Counted from the first letter of the stretch, positions 33,601-45,668 are shown. The stretch is 64,000 bases of DNA from Linaria vulgaris (GCA_948329865.1 OX415249.1:19317545-19381544); one strand, 5' to 3'. Program-made: numbers and translations. The notes: generated from the sequence alone by a model not told the origin.

Positions 33601-34072
33601 AATCAGAAATATGAGTATCTCGTAATCGAAAATAACCAACCCCAGGTTCAAACAAGTCGAGGTTTGACCAGAAAGTCAAAATAGTCCGTTTTTGACAAAA
33701 GATACCACTTTTCCAAGTGGAAACGGCCTTCTGAGCAAAACGTAAAGACAAAAGTCTTTACGCCCACGTGATTTTAGGCAAATTCAAAGATTTAGAGGGT
33801 CAAATCTGCATTGTATTATTTTCAGCGGGATTTTTATGTTTATTTAGTTATTTTAAGAATCTTTTCTAATTTTGGTATTTTTCTTAGTTAGGGTTTTCAC
33901 TCTATAAGTTAGTCATCTTTGAGTCATTGTAGTCAGTTGTTGATTGAATAAAAAAAAACTAACTTGAGAGTTTTCTCATTTTGTGTTAATTTCTCGGTAT
34001 TCTGCGGAATCAACGAGCTTTTGATTTATTCTGTTGTTTTATTTTCCATTATGGCTTCTGCTCGCTACATCA
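33594..34072 (+). repeat. Element E 3' LTR (479 bp)
   Basis: Starts GGATTGAAATCAG (first base changed from T) and ends GCTACATCA before the AAAGA duplication. Confidence 0.75.
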
Positions 34073-34353
34073 AAAGAGTTGTTAACTTCCAAGTTAGCAT
34101 CCATGTATGGAGTTAGTGGCATATCATTGAAATGTTGATTGGTTGAAATTTTGTCTGCGAAATCTAGATCAATGGCATTGAGAATAATATGTTCTTCTTG
34201 CAAGCTATTGTTAGAAGAATTATAAAAGAATCAATGCATAGTCTAGGAAACTGATATGAAGAGTGACTTAGTGTGTTGTTTATTCTTTAATGAACTAAAT
34301 CTTCTAACATAAAACTACATTTCTTGAGACAAATACTTTGTGAGTAATAAACT

Positions 34354-34767
34354 TCAACATAAAATATAAGTACAAGAGGGATAACCAGGAAAGATATATT
34401 GTATTGCCTTGGGATCAAATTTTTGTCTTTGAGTAGACAATGTGGAAGCATAACATATACATCCAAATATCTTCAATAAGGAGTAATTTGTAGGCTTGTT
34501 GAATATCACCTCATAAGGTGTCTTATTCACTATCGTAAGAGATGGAAGCCTGTTAATAATAAAAGTAGCAATACTAATGCAACTAGTCCAGTATTCCAGT
34601 GATACATTTGATTGAAATCTCAGTGATTTGGCCACCTGCAATAAGTGTTGATGTTTTCTCTCAACAAGCCCATTTTGTTGTGGAGTTTTAACAAAAATTT
34701 TCTGATAAGTAATTCCAAAAGAACTATAAAAATCAGACTTCATGAATTCGAAACCATTACCAGACAT
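34354..34767 (-). pseudogene. Copia-F integrase fragment
   Basis: The 137-codon piece starts SGNGFEFMKS and has the end of the integrase core with the catalytic Glu in a diverged context (TPQQNGLVERKHQHLL), then FIINRLPS, TPYEVIFNKP and FGCICYAS, typical of the Copia integrase C-terminal part. The first catalytic Asp region is too damaged to read. Confidence 0.7.
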
Positions 34768-35042
34768 GATAATTTAAATACTTATAGAAATTTGATATAA
34801 CATAAGTTCATAAGACTTTTGAAGTATAGGTCTTACTTCAGATTTTTATTTCATGAAGTAAGCCCAAGTGCATCTAGAGTGATCATCCACACTAGTCTAA
34901 AATATTTAAAAAGCCACCATGGGACATAACTAAAAAAAGACCTAAAATATCACAATGAATTAAGTCAAAAATATATGCACTTCTAGTATTACTAGAGCTG
35001 AAAGGAAGTTCTTCGAAATACTAGAGCTGAAAGGAAGTTCTT

Positions 35043-36722
35043 CTAATTAGACAGATTGATCACATCATAATATTCACTAACAGTTACATGAGGAGTAATG
35101 CAGGGAGTGGATTTAAGTTTCTCAGCATGAAGATGTCCAAGTCTAGAATGACACATAGATTTACTTTTCTTATCATAATCACGTGAGAAGTTGCAACCAT
35201 CACTATTCAATTTCATAGACTGTGGTTTAGAATCAGTAGAATCAATCACCCTCTTGCTGCACTAGTCCCGTAATACAAAATAAGAAGACAAAAGATAAGG
35301 AAATGTGAGCTGAGTTAGTTAATTTTGATACAGAAGTAAGTTGTGAGTGAAGCTAGGCACAAACAATACATTTTGTAAAATAATGTTAGTTGTTAAACAA
35401 ACGTTCATAATGTGAGTGGAGTAAGTAGTAGCGTTGTTTGATAAGTTGATCACTACTTTATGACTCACACGAGGTTATATAAACCAATCGAAATTGCAGA
35501 TCATATGGCCAGTTGCTCATGTTCTATGATCCATACTTGACTCTTAGATATACCAGAACTAGAACTAAAAGCATAAGAGTTAAGAATATCAGATGTTGCA
35601 GTTGCAGCATAATCATGAGAGTAGAAGGTTAATTTCCAGAACTCTGAGCATGAGCTTGTTCTTTAAATTAGGTTGAAAGCCATAAAAGGATCAAATAGCT
35701 CCTGATTGAGAGACTGAAAAGAATCCTGATGACCAGTGGCAGTTTGATCACTCATTTGAGAGGAAGCCATTACTAAATTGGCATTATGAGGCTGATTAAA
35801 CCTTTTTCCAGCAGGACCATCCCATCTAGGGGATAACCATACAATTGGAAACACTTGTCAACATTGTGTCCATTATACCCACAATGAGTACACCTACGAT
35901 TTTGCTTCTTCTGCTTGGTCAAGGGTTATTTATTTCCTTTTGAGCAGAGTTGCCTTTGTTCTGCGAATACTGGTAAGACTTTTGTCTAGTGAAAGGAGCA
36001 AGGGACTCCATTGAAGTATTTGAAGTAGCATAAATGTCTTTCAGGTTTTTCTCTTGTAAGATCCCGGAATACAACTTAGTGAGAGAGGGTAAGGGAGAAA
36101 TCAACAAGATTGGTCTCCCTCATTTACTCCAATTAGAAACTTCGTTACACATTCACTCTACTGAAGATCAATCATGCTTTTGTTGATTTTGCATGTGCAG
36201 AGACCACAAGTTGCACCTTTGCCTCAAGAACACATCCCATAGAGTTCTAAAGTTGTTGTAGTAGTTAGTGATATAGTGAGTGCCTTGTGAGATACAAGTT
36301 AGGGATTTCTAGAGTTGGTAGACCCTTGAGCCATAAGTTATGTCATACCTATTTCTTAACTCATTCCAAAACTCCCAAGAAGAAGTGTAGAACATTAAAC
36401 TCTGTCTAATCTCATAAGTAACAGTGTTCCACTACTATGAAAGCACCAAACTATTATCTCTCATCCAAGAAGTGACCAGATCGTCATCAACACGCACTGG
36501 GAAGGTGCCATCAATGAACTTAATTTTGTATCTAATTGTCAATGTCAATAAGATGCTTTTGCTACAAGATATGTAGTTATTTGCATTAAGTTTGTCAACA
36601 ACAATGAAAGTGCTAGTATTGTCATGCGAACTAAGAAAATACATAGAAGTAGAATCCTCACACAGATTCTAGATAGAGACAACACCAGGTGTTGTAGCGG
36701 AAGTAGTCGAAGGTGCTGTCAT
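35043..36722 (-). pseudogene. Copia-F gag and pre-integrase fragments
   Basis: Gag begins at ATG 36,722 and shows the Copia gag N-terminus (FIVVDKLNANNYISCSKSILL, IKFIDGTFP, DDDLVTSWMRDNSLVLS). 36,107-35,919 and 35,854-35,663 are gag middle and C-terminal pieces. 35,249-35,043 has the pre-integrase motif (MCHSRLGHLHAEKL). All are separated by stops. A perfect palindrome ACAACACC-A-GGTGTTGT lies just inside the gag start (about 36,679-36,695). Confidence 0.65.
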
Positions 36723-37655
36723 AGCGATTTCAACTCAATATTAGGTCACGAAAAGGGGGGAAATGGCCTGATCCACAAAATAACCCCAGATTTCACTCAT
36801 GAATAGTAGAATGAACATAAAATGATCATGAATCAATTCGATTACACACAACGACAAAATGCAATCCCCAATATACACGATTGTGTCAAAAAATTGTTAA
36901 AAAACTGTAAATCATAGTGGAATCATTAGGATCATACGTATCTAGCGAATGATATCGTGATTTTGTTCAAGTAACAAAGTTTTATTGATAGCTTACTCTG
37001 ATGGCATCATCGCAGCAAATGAAAGCCATTGGGTGCTGGCGTAGCTAGCTAACCACAACATTGATTTATACACTTATGTTAAATTTACCTTAGCATGTTC
37101 TCTTATTCAACCATTCATATTCTCACACGGTGATATCTACACTCCGAGGAACGTATCATGCCAAGTTTCTCCAGTTCCATGTCCTCCTCACCAACCCAAA
37201 CCAAAGGTTATTATGCTATCTTGTTCGCCCACACCACTGCCATATCTGCTTAATCGTTCTAAAACACCTCAACAAGATTCTTATACTGAGCACAAGCGCT
37301 AGCTCAATTAATTTGTACAACAATAACATCTCTTTACTAAGATCCTGACATTTTTTTGGCCGTCAACATTTAGGATATCATGCTTCACAAAAACCAGCAT
37401 CGACCGATGTTGCTGAAATGAAACAATAATCACTAAAAACATCAAATCAAGTAGTCTATAGTAGACAGACAGTCCTGTCTTACCGCATGTCCTTACGCAT
37501 CCACCTCTTCCTGAACTTTGAATGTAATTTTGTTTTTGGAGAGAATGAATGTAAGAGGTTTAAGCGGAAATAAGCTGTTGAATATTACTATCTGGAAGGG
37601 TCAAACTATTTTCTCGGACACTATTGGTATCTGGGGGGTTTGGATTTTGTTTTAC

Positions 37656-37680
37656 ATATATATATATATATATATATATA
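37656..37680. repeat. (AT)n microsatellite
   Basis: About 12 AT units. Confidence 0.95.
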
Positions 37681-37799
37681 TTAATTTTAAGTTGAAAAAA
37701 TATTTAAAAATCTATCTACAATATGTTTAATTAGAAATTAACCTCAAGTGGTATTTTAATAAGTTAAAATCTCCTTTTGTTGTCAAGATATTCAAAAAG

Positions 37800-38135
37800 A
37801 AAGACTCTTATTTTTTGCAAAAACTCATATGATGTTAAAATATTAGCCAAAAAATTCTTTCAATGTTAAGGAGTTAGCAAAAAAGCTATTTGAGCATGAA
37901 AAAATTAGCATAAAACCTCTTTTTATGTTAAAAAGTTAAGGAAAGCATTTATTTGATGTTAAAGAATAGAAAAAACTGTCAATTTATTAAAAAATTCGCG
38001 AAAGAACCTCTTTGATGTTACGAAATTAGTAAGAAAATCTCTTTTGATATGAAAAAATTGGCGAATAGCTCTTTTTGAAGTTAAAATTAGCAAAACAAAA
38101 CCCCTTCGATGTTAAGAGCTCGCAAAAAAAACTTT
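37800..38135 (+). repeat. Degenerate minisatellite, about ten 31-bp units
   Basis: Units follow the pattern TTTGATGTTAAAAAATTAGC then AAAAAAnCTCT. Starts are spaced 29-32 bp (for example 37,831, 37,862, 37,894, 37,925, 37,957, 37,985, 38,014, 38,046, 38,078, 38,109). Confidence 0.7.
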
Positions 38136-38347
38136 CGAACCTTTATTCTCGATGTTTTCTCTTTATTTCTTGTGTATTGTTCTTTACAAAAGAATTTAGC
38201 CCCCCTAATTACGAATCCTGGATACGCCATGGTTGGTATAACTCAGCCTATGAAGCTCATGTAATAGCAGTAGCACCAGTTATAGATAAGATAGGAGGCC
38301 AGCCATAACGTATATATGTGAACGATCGATTAGATTTAGTTTATGTA

Positions 38348-38349
<2 letters not shown>

Positions 38350-38389
<40 letters not shown>
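38350..38389. repeat. (TA)n microsatellite
   Basis: About 20 TA units. Confidence 0.95.
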
Positions 38390-38391
<2 letters not shown>

Positions 38392-38803
38392 TTTCATTTC
38401 ATTTGTTTATTTCTCTGTGTAATGAAGATAGTAGCTAGATAATGTGTACTAAACCCAACGTGCAATATTAGTTTGTGCAATTCGCCATACTTATCATGCA
38501 AATTATCTTCTTCTTTCTTAGGGGCCGCGGTAACCTGTAAATTTGACATAACACAAGGAGTTTAATAGCAAAAGCACTTTTTAATAACTCTGATTAATCC
38601 ATGCATGGAAAATAAAAGCTTTGATCTAGATTATCAACAATGAAAAACAATAATCATAATCAAATCATAGTTACATTATTTGCATCATCATGCTTAATAC
38701 CCACATCAATCCAACTCAAATAAACGAAACAATCTCCCCTTCGAATACAGTTAAGTAAATGTAACAAATTAAACAACAAATCAAACTCCCTTACATTTAG
38801 TAA

Positions 38804-39185
38804 TTAATTAACAACTCGAAAATCCAATCTAACTTCCGTTCCACCGCCACTGATACTGCTCATTTTGATCATAGACTTCACAAACGCCCCGTAAAAAACC
38901 TTTTCATTAGAGGCAAATTTATTAACCAGTGCCTTAGTTCTTGAACTAGTAAGAAAAGCCTGGTCGGAGGAGAAAATACTCTTCCCCTGGAGTAGTGATT
39001 TGAAGTATGCATTGTCGAATACTGTCGAGGAAGAATCTAAAATGGCTCCCGCACTCTTAACCTTGTTGTGTGCGGGGCAGACCTGTTTTAGGATTGCTGC
39101 GAATGACGGATTCATTGATGGATCAACGTCGCTCTTTTTGTTGAAGTTGTGGATTCTGTTTTGGAATGATGAACAATGGGAGATA
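38804..39185 (-). pseudogene. Class III (secretory) peroxidase, C-terminal fragment
   Basis: The minus-strand translation gives SHCSSFQNRIHNFN, SMNPSFAAILKQVCP, STVFDNAYFKSLLQGK, FSSDQAFL and FVKSMIKMSSISGG, ending RVVN. This is the region after the proximal heme histidine to the end of plant secretory peroxidases, which in intact genes oxidise phenolics with H2O2 in the wall or vacuole. The proximal heme motif HTLGF is missing because Copia-G sequence replaces everything upstream at about 39,185. The last conserved Cys (expected RLDCRVVN) is Phe, losing a disulfide. Otherwise the frame is open, so truncation may be fairly recent. No other peroxidase exons were found in the window. Confidence 0.85.
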
Positions 39186-39513
39186 TTGCTACCTCGATGC
39201 CAAGGATATACTTGAGATCACCAAGATCCTTTATAATGAACTGCTGATGAAGATGTGCTTTGATGGAATTCATTTCTTTCAAATTATTTCCTGTCAAAAT
39301 AATGTCATTTACATAGACACAAAATGCAGTAAAGGATGAATTATTTCTTTTGATAAATAAAGAACAGTCTGATATTGTCTGAGTGTAACCAACAACAATG
39401 AGAGAAGTTAAAAGCTTGTTGAACCATTGCCTTGAAGCTTGTTTGAGGCCATTAAGGCTTTTCTTTAAAAGACACACTCTTTTGTCAGAAGTTTCTAAGT
39501 ATCCAGAAGAAGG

Positions 39514-39561
<48 letters not shown>

Positions 39562-39900
39562 CTAGTTGTTTAAGAAACAGTTCTCGGAAGCAGCAAGAGC
39601 AAGTAATACTCTAACAAATGTCAACTTTGCAACAGATGAGAAGGTGTCAAAATAATCTAGTCCTTATTCTTGGGTGTAACTTTTGGCAACTAATGTATTT
39701 CTATACTACCATCAGAGTTAAGTTTCACTTTGTAAACCCATTTACAACCCACACAATAATGACGAGGAGGAAGAGTAGTCAGAATTCAAGTATTTGTGTC
39801 ATTAAGAGCTCTGAGTTCTTTTCTCATGGCTTCTTGCCACTCAGGATGTTTCACAGCTTGTGAATATGTTTTTGGCTCAGAAACATTAGTAATGCTAATT
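39186..39900 (-). pseudogene. Copia-G reverse transcriptase fragment
   Basis: 39,519-39,186 holds LKKSLNGLKQASRQWF and the catalytic region as YVND (VYVNDIILTGNN) instead of YVDD, so it would be inactive, then DLGDLKYILGIEVA, where it meets peroxidase sequence. A (TA)n expansion (39,519-39,559) replaces the usual EVYM stretch. 39,561-39,900 keeps the N-terminal RT part (VGCKWVYKVKLNSDGSIE). Confidence 0.75.
39519..39559. repeat. (TA)n microsatellite inside Copia-G RT
   Basis: About 20 TA units, sitting where Copia RT normally encodes E-V-Y-M-K-P. It probably grew from the TATATG of that motif. Confidence 0.95.
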
Positions 39901-40130
39901 GTGAAGGCTTTATGGTTATTGTTGAGGTTATCAGTAGTGAGATAGTCAGTAATGGGGTACTATTTTCCAGGTAAAATGACATGGTTAGCTGTATGTTGAC
40001 CAGGTAAGTTAACATCATAAGCTTTGAGATAAGCAGGCAATCCCTTGTTTCTACTAGATTTTCTAACATGTATATTACGATCAACACAAGTAGAAGGTGA
40101 AGGTTCAGTGTTACTTGTTATCTGTAGAGG

Positions 40131-41066
40131 TTATTGAGGTGATATGTGAGAAGAAACCTTTGTGTGCATAGAGGAATCTGATGTAGCTTGAAGGTTCAAG
40201 TCTGGTTCCATGTTTGGAGTTCCAGGGAGTGAGACTTGAGACTGAGCAGAAGAGATTTGTTGATCCATGATTTTATCCACTAGAGCATGAGCAACATTAG
40301 CAGAAACCTGTAAGTTAATAAAACTGTATGTGCAAACTTTGGTTTGCATGTGAACTAGAGGGTCATCTGCACAAGAGTTGTTAGTGGTATATGGAAATAT
40401 ATGTTCATAGAATAAGACATGTCTTGAGATGAAGATTTTATGAGACAACATGTCTAAGAGTATGTATCCTTTAGTACCCTTAGGATAACCAATAACTATG
40501 CAAGATGAAGCTCTGGGATTAAATTTATTTCTTTGAATGCTTATGGTAGATGCATAACACAGACACCCAAAGGGCTTTAGAATGCCATAATCAGGAGATC
40601 TATTAAAAAGCATATGAAATGGAGTCTTGTTATTCAAAGGAACTCCAGGAAGTCTATTAATTAAGAAAGCAGCAATTGATATGCAGAAACCCCAATATTC
40701 AACAAGAAGTTTGGATTGAAATCTTAAAGATCTAGCTACTTGAAGAATGTGCTGGTGTTTTCTCTCAACAATGTCATTTTGTTGAGGAGTGTATGCACAA
40801 ATTTTCTAATGAATGACTCCATATTTGGAGAAGAAATCTTTCATGAAAAACTCAGAACCATTATCAGTTCTTAGAGTCTTAATTTTAATGTTAAATTGAG
40901 TATGAACAAGTTTATAGAAAGAAGTGATTAAAAACTGAACATATGATTTCTGTTTCATCAAATAAACCCATGTAACTCTTGAAAAATCATCAACTATTGC
41001 GAGAAAATATTTGAATCCATCAACATAAACAATAGGAAAGGGTCCCCGCACATCACAGTGAACCAA
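40131..41066 (-). pseudogene. Copia-G integrase and linker
   Basis: 41,066-40,806 is the integrase core with the first Asp region (MVHCDVRGPF) and second Asp (TLRTDNGSEF). The Glu-containing segment lies in the interrupted gap 40,805-40,640. 40,637-40,131 is the C-terminal part (TPFHMLFNRSPDY, FGCLCYAS, IGYPKGTKGY, FISRHVLFYEHIFPY) and a linker rich in Gln and Ser. Confidence 0.75.
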
Positions 41067-41139
41067 GTCAAAATCATGTAAGGAGGTAGAAGTACTGGAA
41101 GGAAAGGATAACTTTTTCTGTTTTGCAAGGTGACAAATG

Positions 41140-41689
41140 TCACAAGGTTAATATAAAGCCACTAATATCAGGTATACCAGATAGTTTCTTGTGTGAAGGG
41201 TGACCAAGTCTATAGTGCCACAAGTTGGGTTTATTTATAGAAACATTACAATCAGCAATGTTCAACAAGCAATCATTTGAACTATGTGTATCGGCAGGGG
41301 TGGTGGATAATTTGTGAGTGTCAAGGATGTAGAGGTTTGACTGCTCCTTAGCAGAACCAATCATCCTCGCAGTGGTTAGATCCTGCAAGATACACATAGA
41401 AGCAAGAAAAAGAACAACAATGTTGGACTATTTTGTCAACTTTGAGACTGAAAGTAAGTTGTATTTGAAAGATGGAATGTATAAAACACCATGTAAGATG
41501 ATATTATGAGACAATTTAACAGCTCCAATGTGAGTGGCATGAGTGAAATTGTTGTTAGGTAAGCGAATAGTAAGATTTATAGATTGATGTGCAGTGATGA
41601 AGTATGAGAAGTCACATATCATGTGATATGTTGTACCAGTGTCAATATACCACTTATGGGTAGTTTTCAAGTTAGAACTTGAACTATGA
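41140..41689 (-). pseudogene. Copia-G protease and pre-integrase
   Basis: 41,689-41,428 is aspartic protease with active site DTGTTYHM (WYIDTG) and LPNNNFTHATHIG, then LYIPSFKYNLLSVSKL. 41,397-41,140 has the pre-integrase end (LWHYRLGHPSHKKL). The right end is cut by the SIRE-B LTR. Confidence 0.75.
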
Positions 41690-42489
41690 TGAAAGTGCAA
41701 GTGTTAGACTGGAGTGTTGGGACAACACTCAGGATCACAGAGTTGGCACAACACTGACCAACACTGACTTAACATTGCACTGATTGTTTTAATTATATCA
41801 ATTATATTATTTTGCCTTTTATCATAAACTCACCCAGTTCCACAGTTGTAGTTATCTGTTGTTATTTCAGGAGATCTTGGAACATGTAGAATAAGGCGAA
41901 GGAACAAAAGGATAAAGAATGGAAATTTAAGGAAGATTCGAAAAGATAAAAGACTAAAGATCTTGAAGATAATGACTGAAGATCTTATGAAGATAATGCT
42001 GAAGAAGATCTTGGAGTTATCTTGGAGATAAGAGAGCAATCTACAGGCCGTGTCTATCATGCCATCGCTCAAGGACGATCAAACTCTATAAAATGGCATG
42101 ATCGGCATGAAGAACAACTACAAGACTAGAATTAAGTTCTGTACGATTAAGAAGTAATTCTTGTAATTAGTTGGTCTTGTTTTAACTGAATTTTAACTAG
42201 CTAAACTAGTGTATAGGTCATTTAGTGTCAGGATTGGGTTCCTACTTAATGTATTTGATAAAATCTTTGAATTCCGATTTAGTGATTATTTAGCCAAAAG
42301 GCAAAGCAGATTATATTCATATAATCTACTTAAAATTAATCTCACCGTGTTCTTACTTCTCGCTGCAAATTTACTCTATAACGAGTGTTGGGACAACACT
42401 GAATACAGTCAGTGATGGCACAACACCCATTGTGCACACAGTGTGAATATACTAACAAAAGGGTACCGATCCCTATCCATACATTTACA
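41690..42489 (+). repeat. SIRE-B 5' LTR (800 bp)
   Basis: It starts TGAAAGTGCAAGTGTTAGACT and ends CATTTACA. It aligns end to end with the SIRE-A LTRs. Dyads are near both ends (41,714-41,728, 41,740-41,754, 42,385-42,399). Confidence 0.9.
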
Positions 42490-42490
42490 A

Positions 42491-42504
42491 TTGGTATCAG
42501 AGCC
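42491..42504 (+). other. SIRE-B primer-binding site
   Basis: TTGGTATCAGAGCC, complementary to the 3' end of initiator tRNA-Met, one base after the LTR. Confidence 0.8.
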
Positions 42505-42545
42505 AAGCACCTAATTCATTGGTGTTTGGATTTGGTACCATAACG

Positions 42546-44290
42546 ATGGATAATGCGAACCCCAATACTAACAACATGTTACCTGTGCTGGATGGGACAA
42601 ATTGTGTCTACTGGAAGATCAGGCTTAGGCAGTACATCAAGTCCTTGGATCTCAGGGCGTGGAAATCAATCATTGATGGCTACACACCACCAATGACGGG
42701 GAGAGACGAGGACCAGGATGTTCACCTGAAACCTGAAGCTGTCTAGACATAAACAGAAATCAGTGATGCTGTCAACAATGAGAAAGCTCTCAATGCCATC
42801 TTTAGCTGGATTCATCCTCACATGTTCAGGTTAGTACAATTGTGTACAACTGCTAAACAAGCCTGGTTGCTCCTACAAACTCATTGTGAGGGAGATGCCA
42901 GCGTCAAAGAAGATAGACTTCAAATTCCTCTTCAAAAGTTTGAAAGTATTAGGATGGGAGATGATGAGTCTGTTACTTCATATTTTGCAAAGCTAATGGA
43001 TCTGTCCAATGAATGTCAAAGTCTAGGTGACCACCTAACTAATAAACAACTTGTTTACAAAGCTATGAGAACTCTTGTCCCCTAGGTTTGAATTTAAACA
43101 GATTGTTATGCAAGAAGCCAGACACATGTCATCACTTAACTGTCATACTCTTCCTTTTGAATGTACTGCAAGACTTTGAAATGATCTCAGAACCAACTGC
43201 TAAACATAGAGGTCTTGCTCTAAAAGCCACTGAAGAAGGAGTAGATGATGAAAATGAGATAAGTGCTTATCTAGGTTCTGTTGAAAAAAAGTTCAATAAA
43301 GTTTCTTTGAATGATAGACTCAGAAAAGACAAGAATGTGCCTCCTAATCTAAGAAGAAGTTTTCCTGGTAAAATGGTCAAGTACTCTTTCAAAAAACCTA
43401 CTGATAGTGACACCAAGAAACTAAAAGAAATTCAATGTTTTGAATGTAAAGGCTTTGGTCATATGTCATATGAATGTGCTAACACCTTGAGAACCAAAGA
43501 TAGTTCTAACTGAGTATGCATAGATGATATTGATGATGAGATAGGTATAGAGGAACTACCAAAAGAACAGGTGTCTGAAGAAATTCACACAGCAGCACTG
43601 TGTGCCCAAGTCAACTGGACAGAGTGTCAGGACAACACCGAGTCAAGTGAATGTTGGCCCAACACTCAGCCAGAAGACCAGAGAGAATACTTTGATAACT
43701 GGGAGGAGGATGATTATGTTGCTCACCCTCATTGTCTTATTTCTGAAGTTAATGAATCTGAGGAACATTCTAACTTTGCTGTTTTGGTGGATCTATAGAT
43801 TTAAATGAAGAGTACCTTCTTGAAGAGAATGAGTTGAAAGCTCTCTACAGAGAACTGCTTGATGAGGTAAAGAAAATCATAAAAATTAAGAAATAGCTCA
43901 TCAAGGAAAATGGTTTCTTGAATGAAACTATAGCAGAAATGGAGAAATACCTCACCAGAAAGGAGTTCCAAATCGAGAAACTGCAAATCTAGTTGGAAGA
44001 GCCAGAAAGGACAATTGCCAAATGGAACTCTAGCACAAGCAGGCTGGACGAAGCACTGAATATTGAAAACGATGGGACTACATGCCTAGGTTATCATGAA
44101 GGGACAAACAGAGAAGAGATTGTCATTCCTAGCTTTTTAAAGGCAGGTTCTAGTAAAAATAGTGGTCATACTAAACAGTCCAAAAAGGTAACCTATATAT
44201 GCCAATACTGTTTCCAGCCTGGTCACCTGAAACCATTTTGTCACAAGTACAGAAAGTCTTTTGAAAAATATAACTACAGTAGTAGTGTTG
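42546..44290 (+). pseudogene. SIRE-B gag, frameshifted
   Basis: Starts MDNANPNTNNMLPVLDG. Stops occur near 42,744 and 42,750. A 1-bp insertion near 43,075 shifts the frame (SIRE-A reads on through PRFE here). The first knuckle is intact (CFECKGFGHMSYEC), followed by an acidic stretch, a coiled coil and the second knuckle (CQYCFQPGHLKPFC, about 44,202-44,243). Dyad copies occur at 43,620-43,635 and 43,650-43,668. Confidence 0.85.
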
Positions 44291-45668
44291 CATCGAGTGT
44301 TGGGGAAACACCAAGGCATTCTAGTGTTGGACCAACAATCCAACGCAACACTAGGGAACAAAATAATTGTTTTCAAAAGAGCAGAATTTGGTCTCGAAAA
44401 ATAAAAATTATCTGTAATGTTGTGTTCTCTGCTACTCATACTCTTACTGGAGACTGGTACTTTGATAATGGTTGTTCTAGGCATATGACAGGTAACAAAG
44501 CTAATCTTATGGAACTTTTTCCTGTTGGTACTGTTACATATGGTGGAGGAAGCAAAGAAAATATCATAGGAAAAGGGGTTCTCAATGTGGATGGATTTCC
44601 TCACCTCACTGAGGTCTTGTTCGTGGTGATGATGATTTAGTTGTTAAATTTGATAAATATTCCTGTGATGTGTTTGATGATTCTAACAATTGTGTCATGT
44701 CAGGAAAAAGATCAAAAGACAACTGGTACTTGGTGGATGAGGATGGTCAGTGCCTACATGCTAAAGTTGATGAATCAGTAGTATGGCACAGAAGATTAGG
44801 TCATGTCCACTATAGAAATTTGGAGAAAATCATCAAGCTTGAAGTTGTGAGAGGCATACCAAAACTGTCAAGTCCAGGTAAACTAGTCTGTGGTGACTGC
44901 CTGCAAAGTAAACATACTAAAACTACACAGGCACCCATACATGTGGAAGGTCAGATCTCTAGAACCTCTAAATGCTTTGAACTGTTGCATATGGATCTGA
45001 TGGGTCCCATAGAAGTTTGTAGCCTTGCTGGTAAAAAGTATGCATAAGTGATTGTTGATGACTTTTCCAGATACACTTGGGTAAAATTCTTGAGAAAAAA
45101 ATCAGAAACTGTAGAGACTTTTAAAATACTAGCTGATACTATCAAAATGCTTTACAATGCCAGTGTCATTAGAATAAGGTCAGATCATGGTAAGGAGTTT
45201 GAGAATAAAAAATTTGATGATCTATGTGACACTAGAGGGATCTCTCATGAATATTCTGCACCAATTACTCCCCAACAGAATGGAGTTGCTGAAAGAAAGA
45301 ATAGAACTTTGCAAGAAATGACTAGGGTCATGTTAAACTCCAGAAAGATAACTAAAAGACTTTGGGCTGAAGCTCTAAACGCTGCATGTTATATTTCAAA
45401 TAGAGTTTATCTTAGGCCAGGAACAACTATGACTCCCTATGAGATTGTCAAGAAAGTTAAACCTAACTTGAGTCACTTTCATGAGTTTGGTTGTGTGTGA
45501 TACATTCTCAAAGACAGACAGCCATTGGGAAAGTTTGATTCTAAAAGTGAGAAATGCATTTTTGTTGGATATTCTGTGAAGAGTAGTGTGTACATAATGT
45601 TTAATCCTAGGTTGAATACTATTCAAGAGTCTGTCAACATTGTGTTTGATGACCAAGATGTCTCTGCA
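44291..45668 (+). pseudogene. SIRE-B protease and integrase
   Basis: The protease site reads WYFDNGCSRHMTG, with Asn replacing the Ser of D-S-G. The pre-integrase and zinc region is present (VVWHRRLGHVHYRN, VCGDCLQSKHTKT). The integrase core has D (LLHMDLMGP), D (RSDHGKEF) and E (QNGVAERKN) and continues through NRVYLRPGTTMTPYEI to VFDDQDVSAG. Stops are at 45,045 and 45,498, and part of the protease-to-pre-integrase link near 44,620 is deleted. The segment 44,878-45,669 corresponds exactly to what SIRE-A lacks. Confidence 0.85.

Larger units (their letters stand above)
32471..34072 (+). mobile_element. Element E: 1.6-kb non-autonomous LTR element
   Basis: Two LTRs (32,471-32,855 and 33,594-34,072) flank 738 bp. 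A 5-bp duplication AAAGA lies on both sides (32,466-32,470; 34,073-34,077). TTGGCATCAGAGAC follows the first LTR as a primer-binding site and AGAGGAGAA precedes the second as a polypurine tract. It sits in the Copia-F linker. No polymerase is encoded; it must have moved with proteins from elsewhere. Confidence 0.8.
31930..36722 (-). mobile_element. Copia-F: degraded Ty1/Copia element (minus), interrupted by element E
   Basis: Reading right to left: gag N-terminus (36,722), gag C-terminus, pre-integrase, integrase (34,767-34,354), integrase-RT linker (split by E), and the first part of RT ending at 31,930. LTRs were not delimited. It is related to Copia-G but not to the SIRE elements. It carries many stops. 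Confidence 0.7.
36723..38803. other. Gene-free AT-rich stretch with several repeats
   Basis: No supported gene. A TGCCATCAGAGTAAG primer-binding-like motif of Copia-F on the minus strand (about 36,990-37,006) suggests its 5' LTR lies above this point, but the LTR ends were not found. It contains (AT)n runs and a 31-bp minisatellite. The part next to 38,804 would be the 3' flank of the peroxidase fragment. Confidence 0.4.
39186..41689 (-). mobile_element. Copia-G: partial Ty1/Copia element (minus)
   Basis: Reading right to left: protease (41,689), pre-integrase, integrase, linker, RT. It is cut on the right by SIRE-B (after TATGA, 41,685-41,689) and on the left inside RT by the peroxidase fragment. 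Gag, RNase H and LTRs are not in the window. Confidence 0.75.

Noticed and set aside
38804..39115. Peroxidase as a functional gene
   Set aside because: No N-terminus, no heme ligands, last Cys replaced, upstream sequence is Copia RT.
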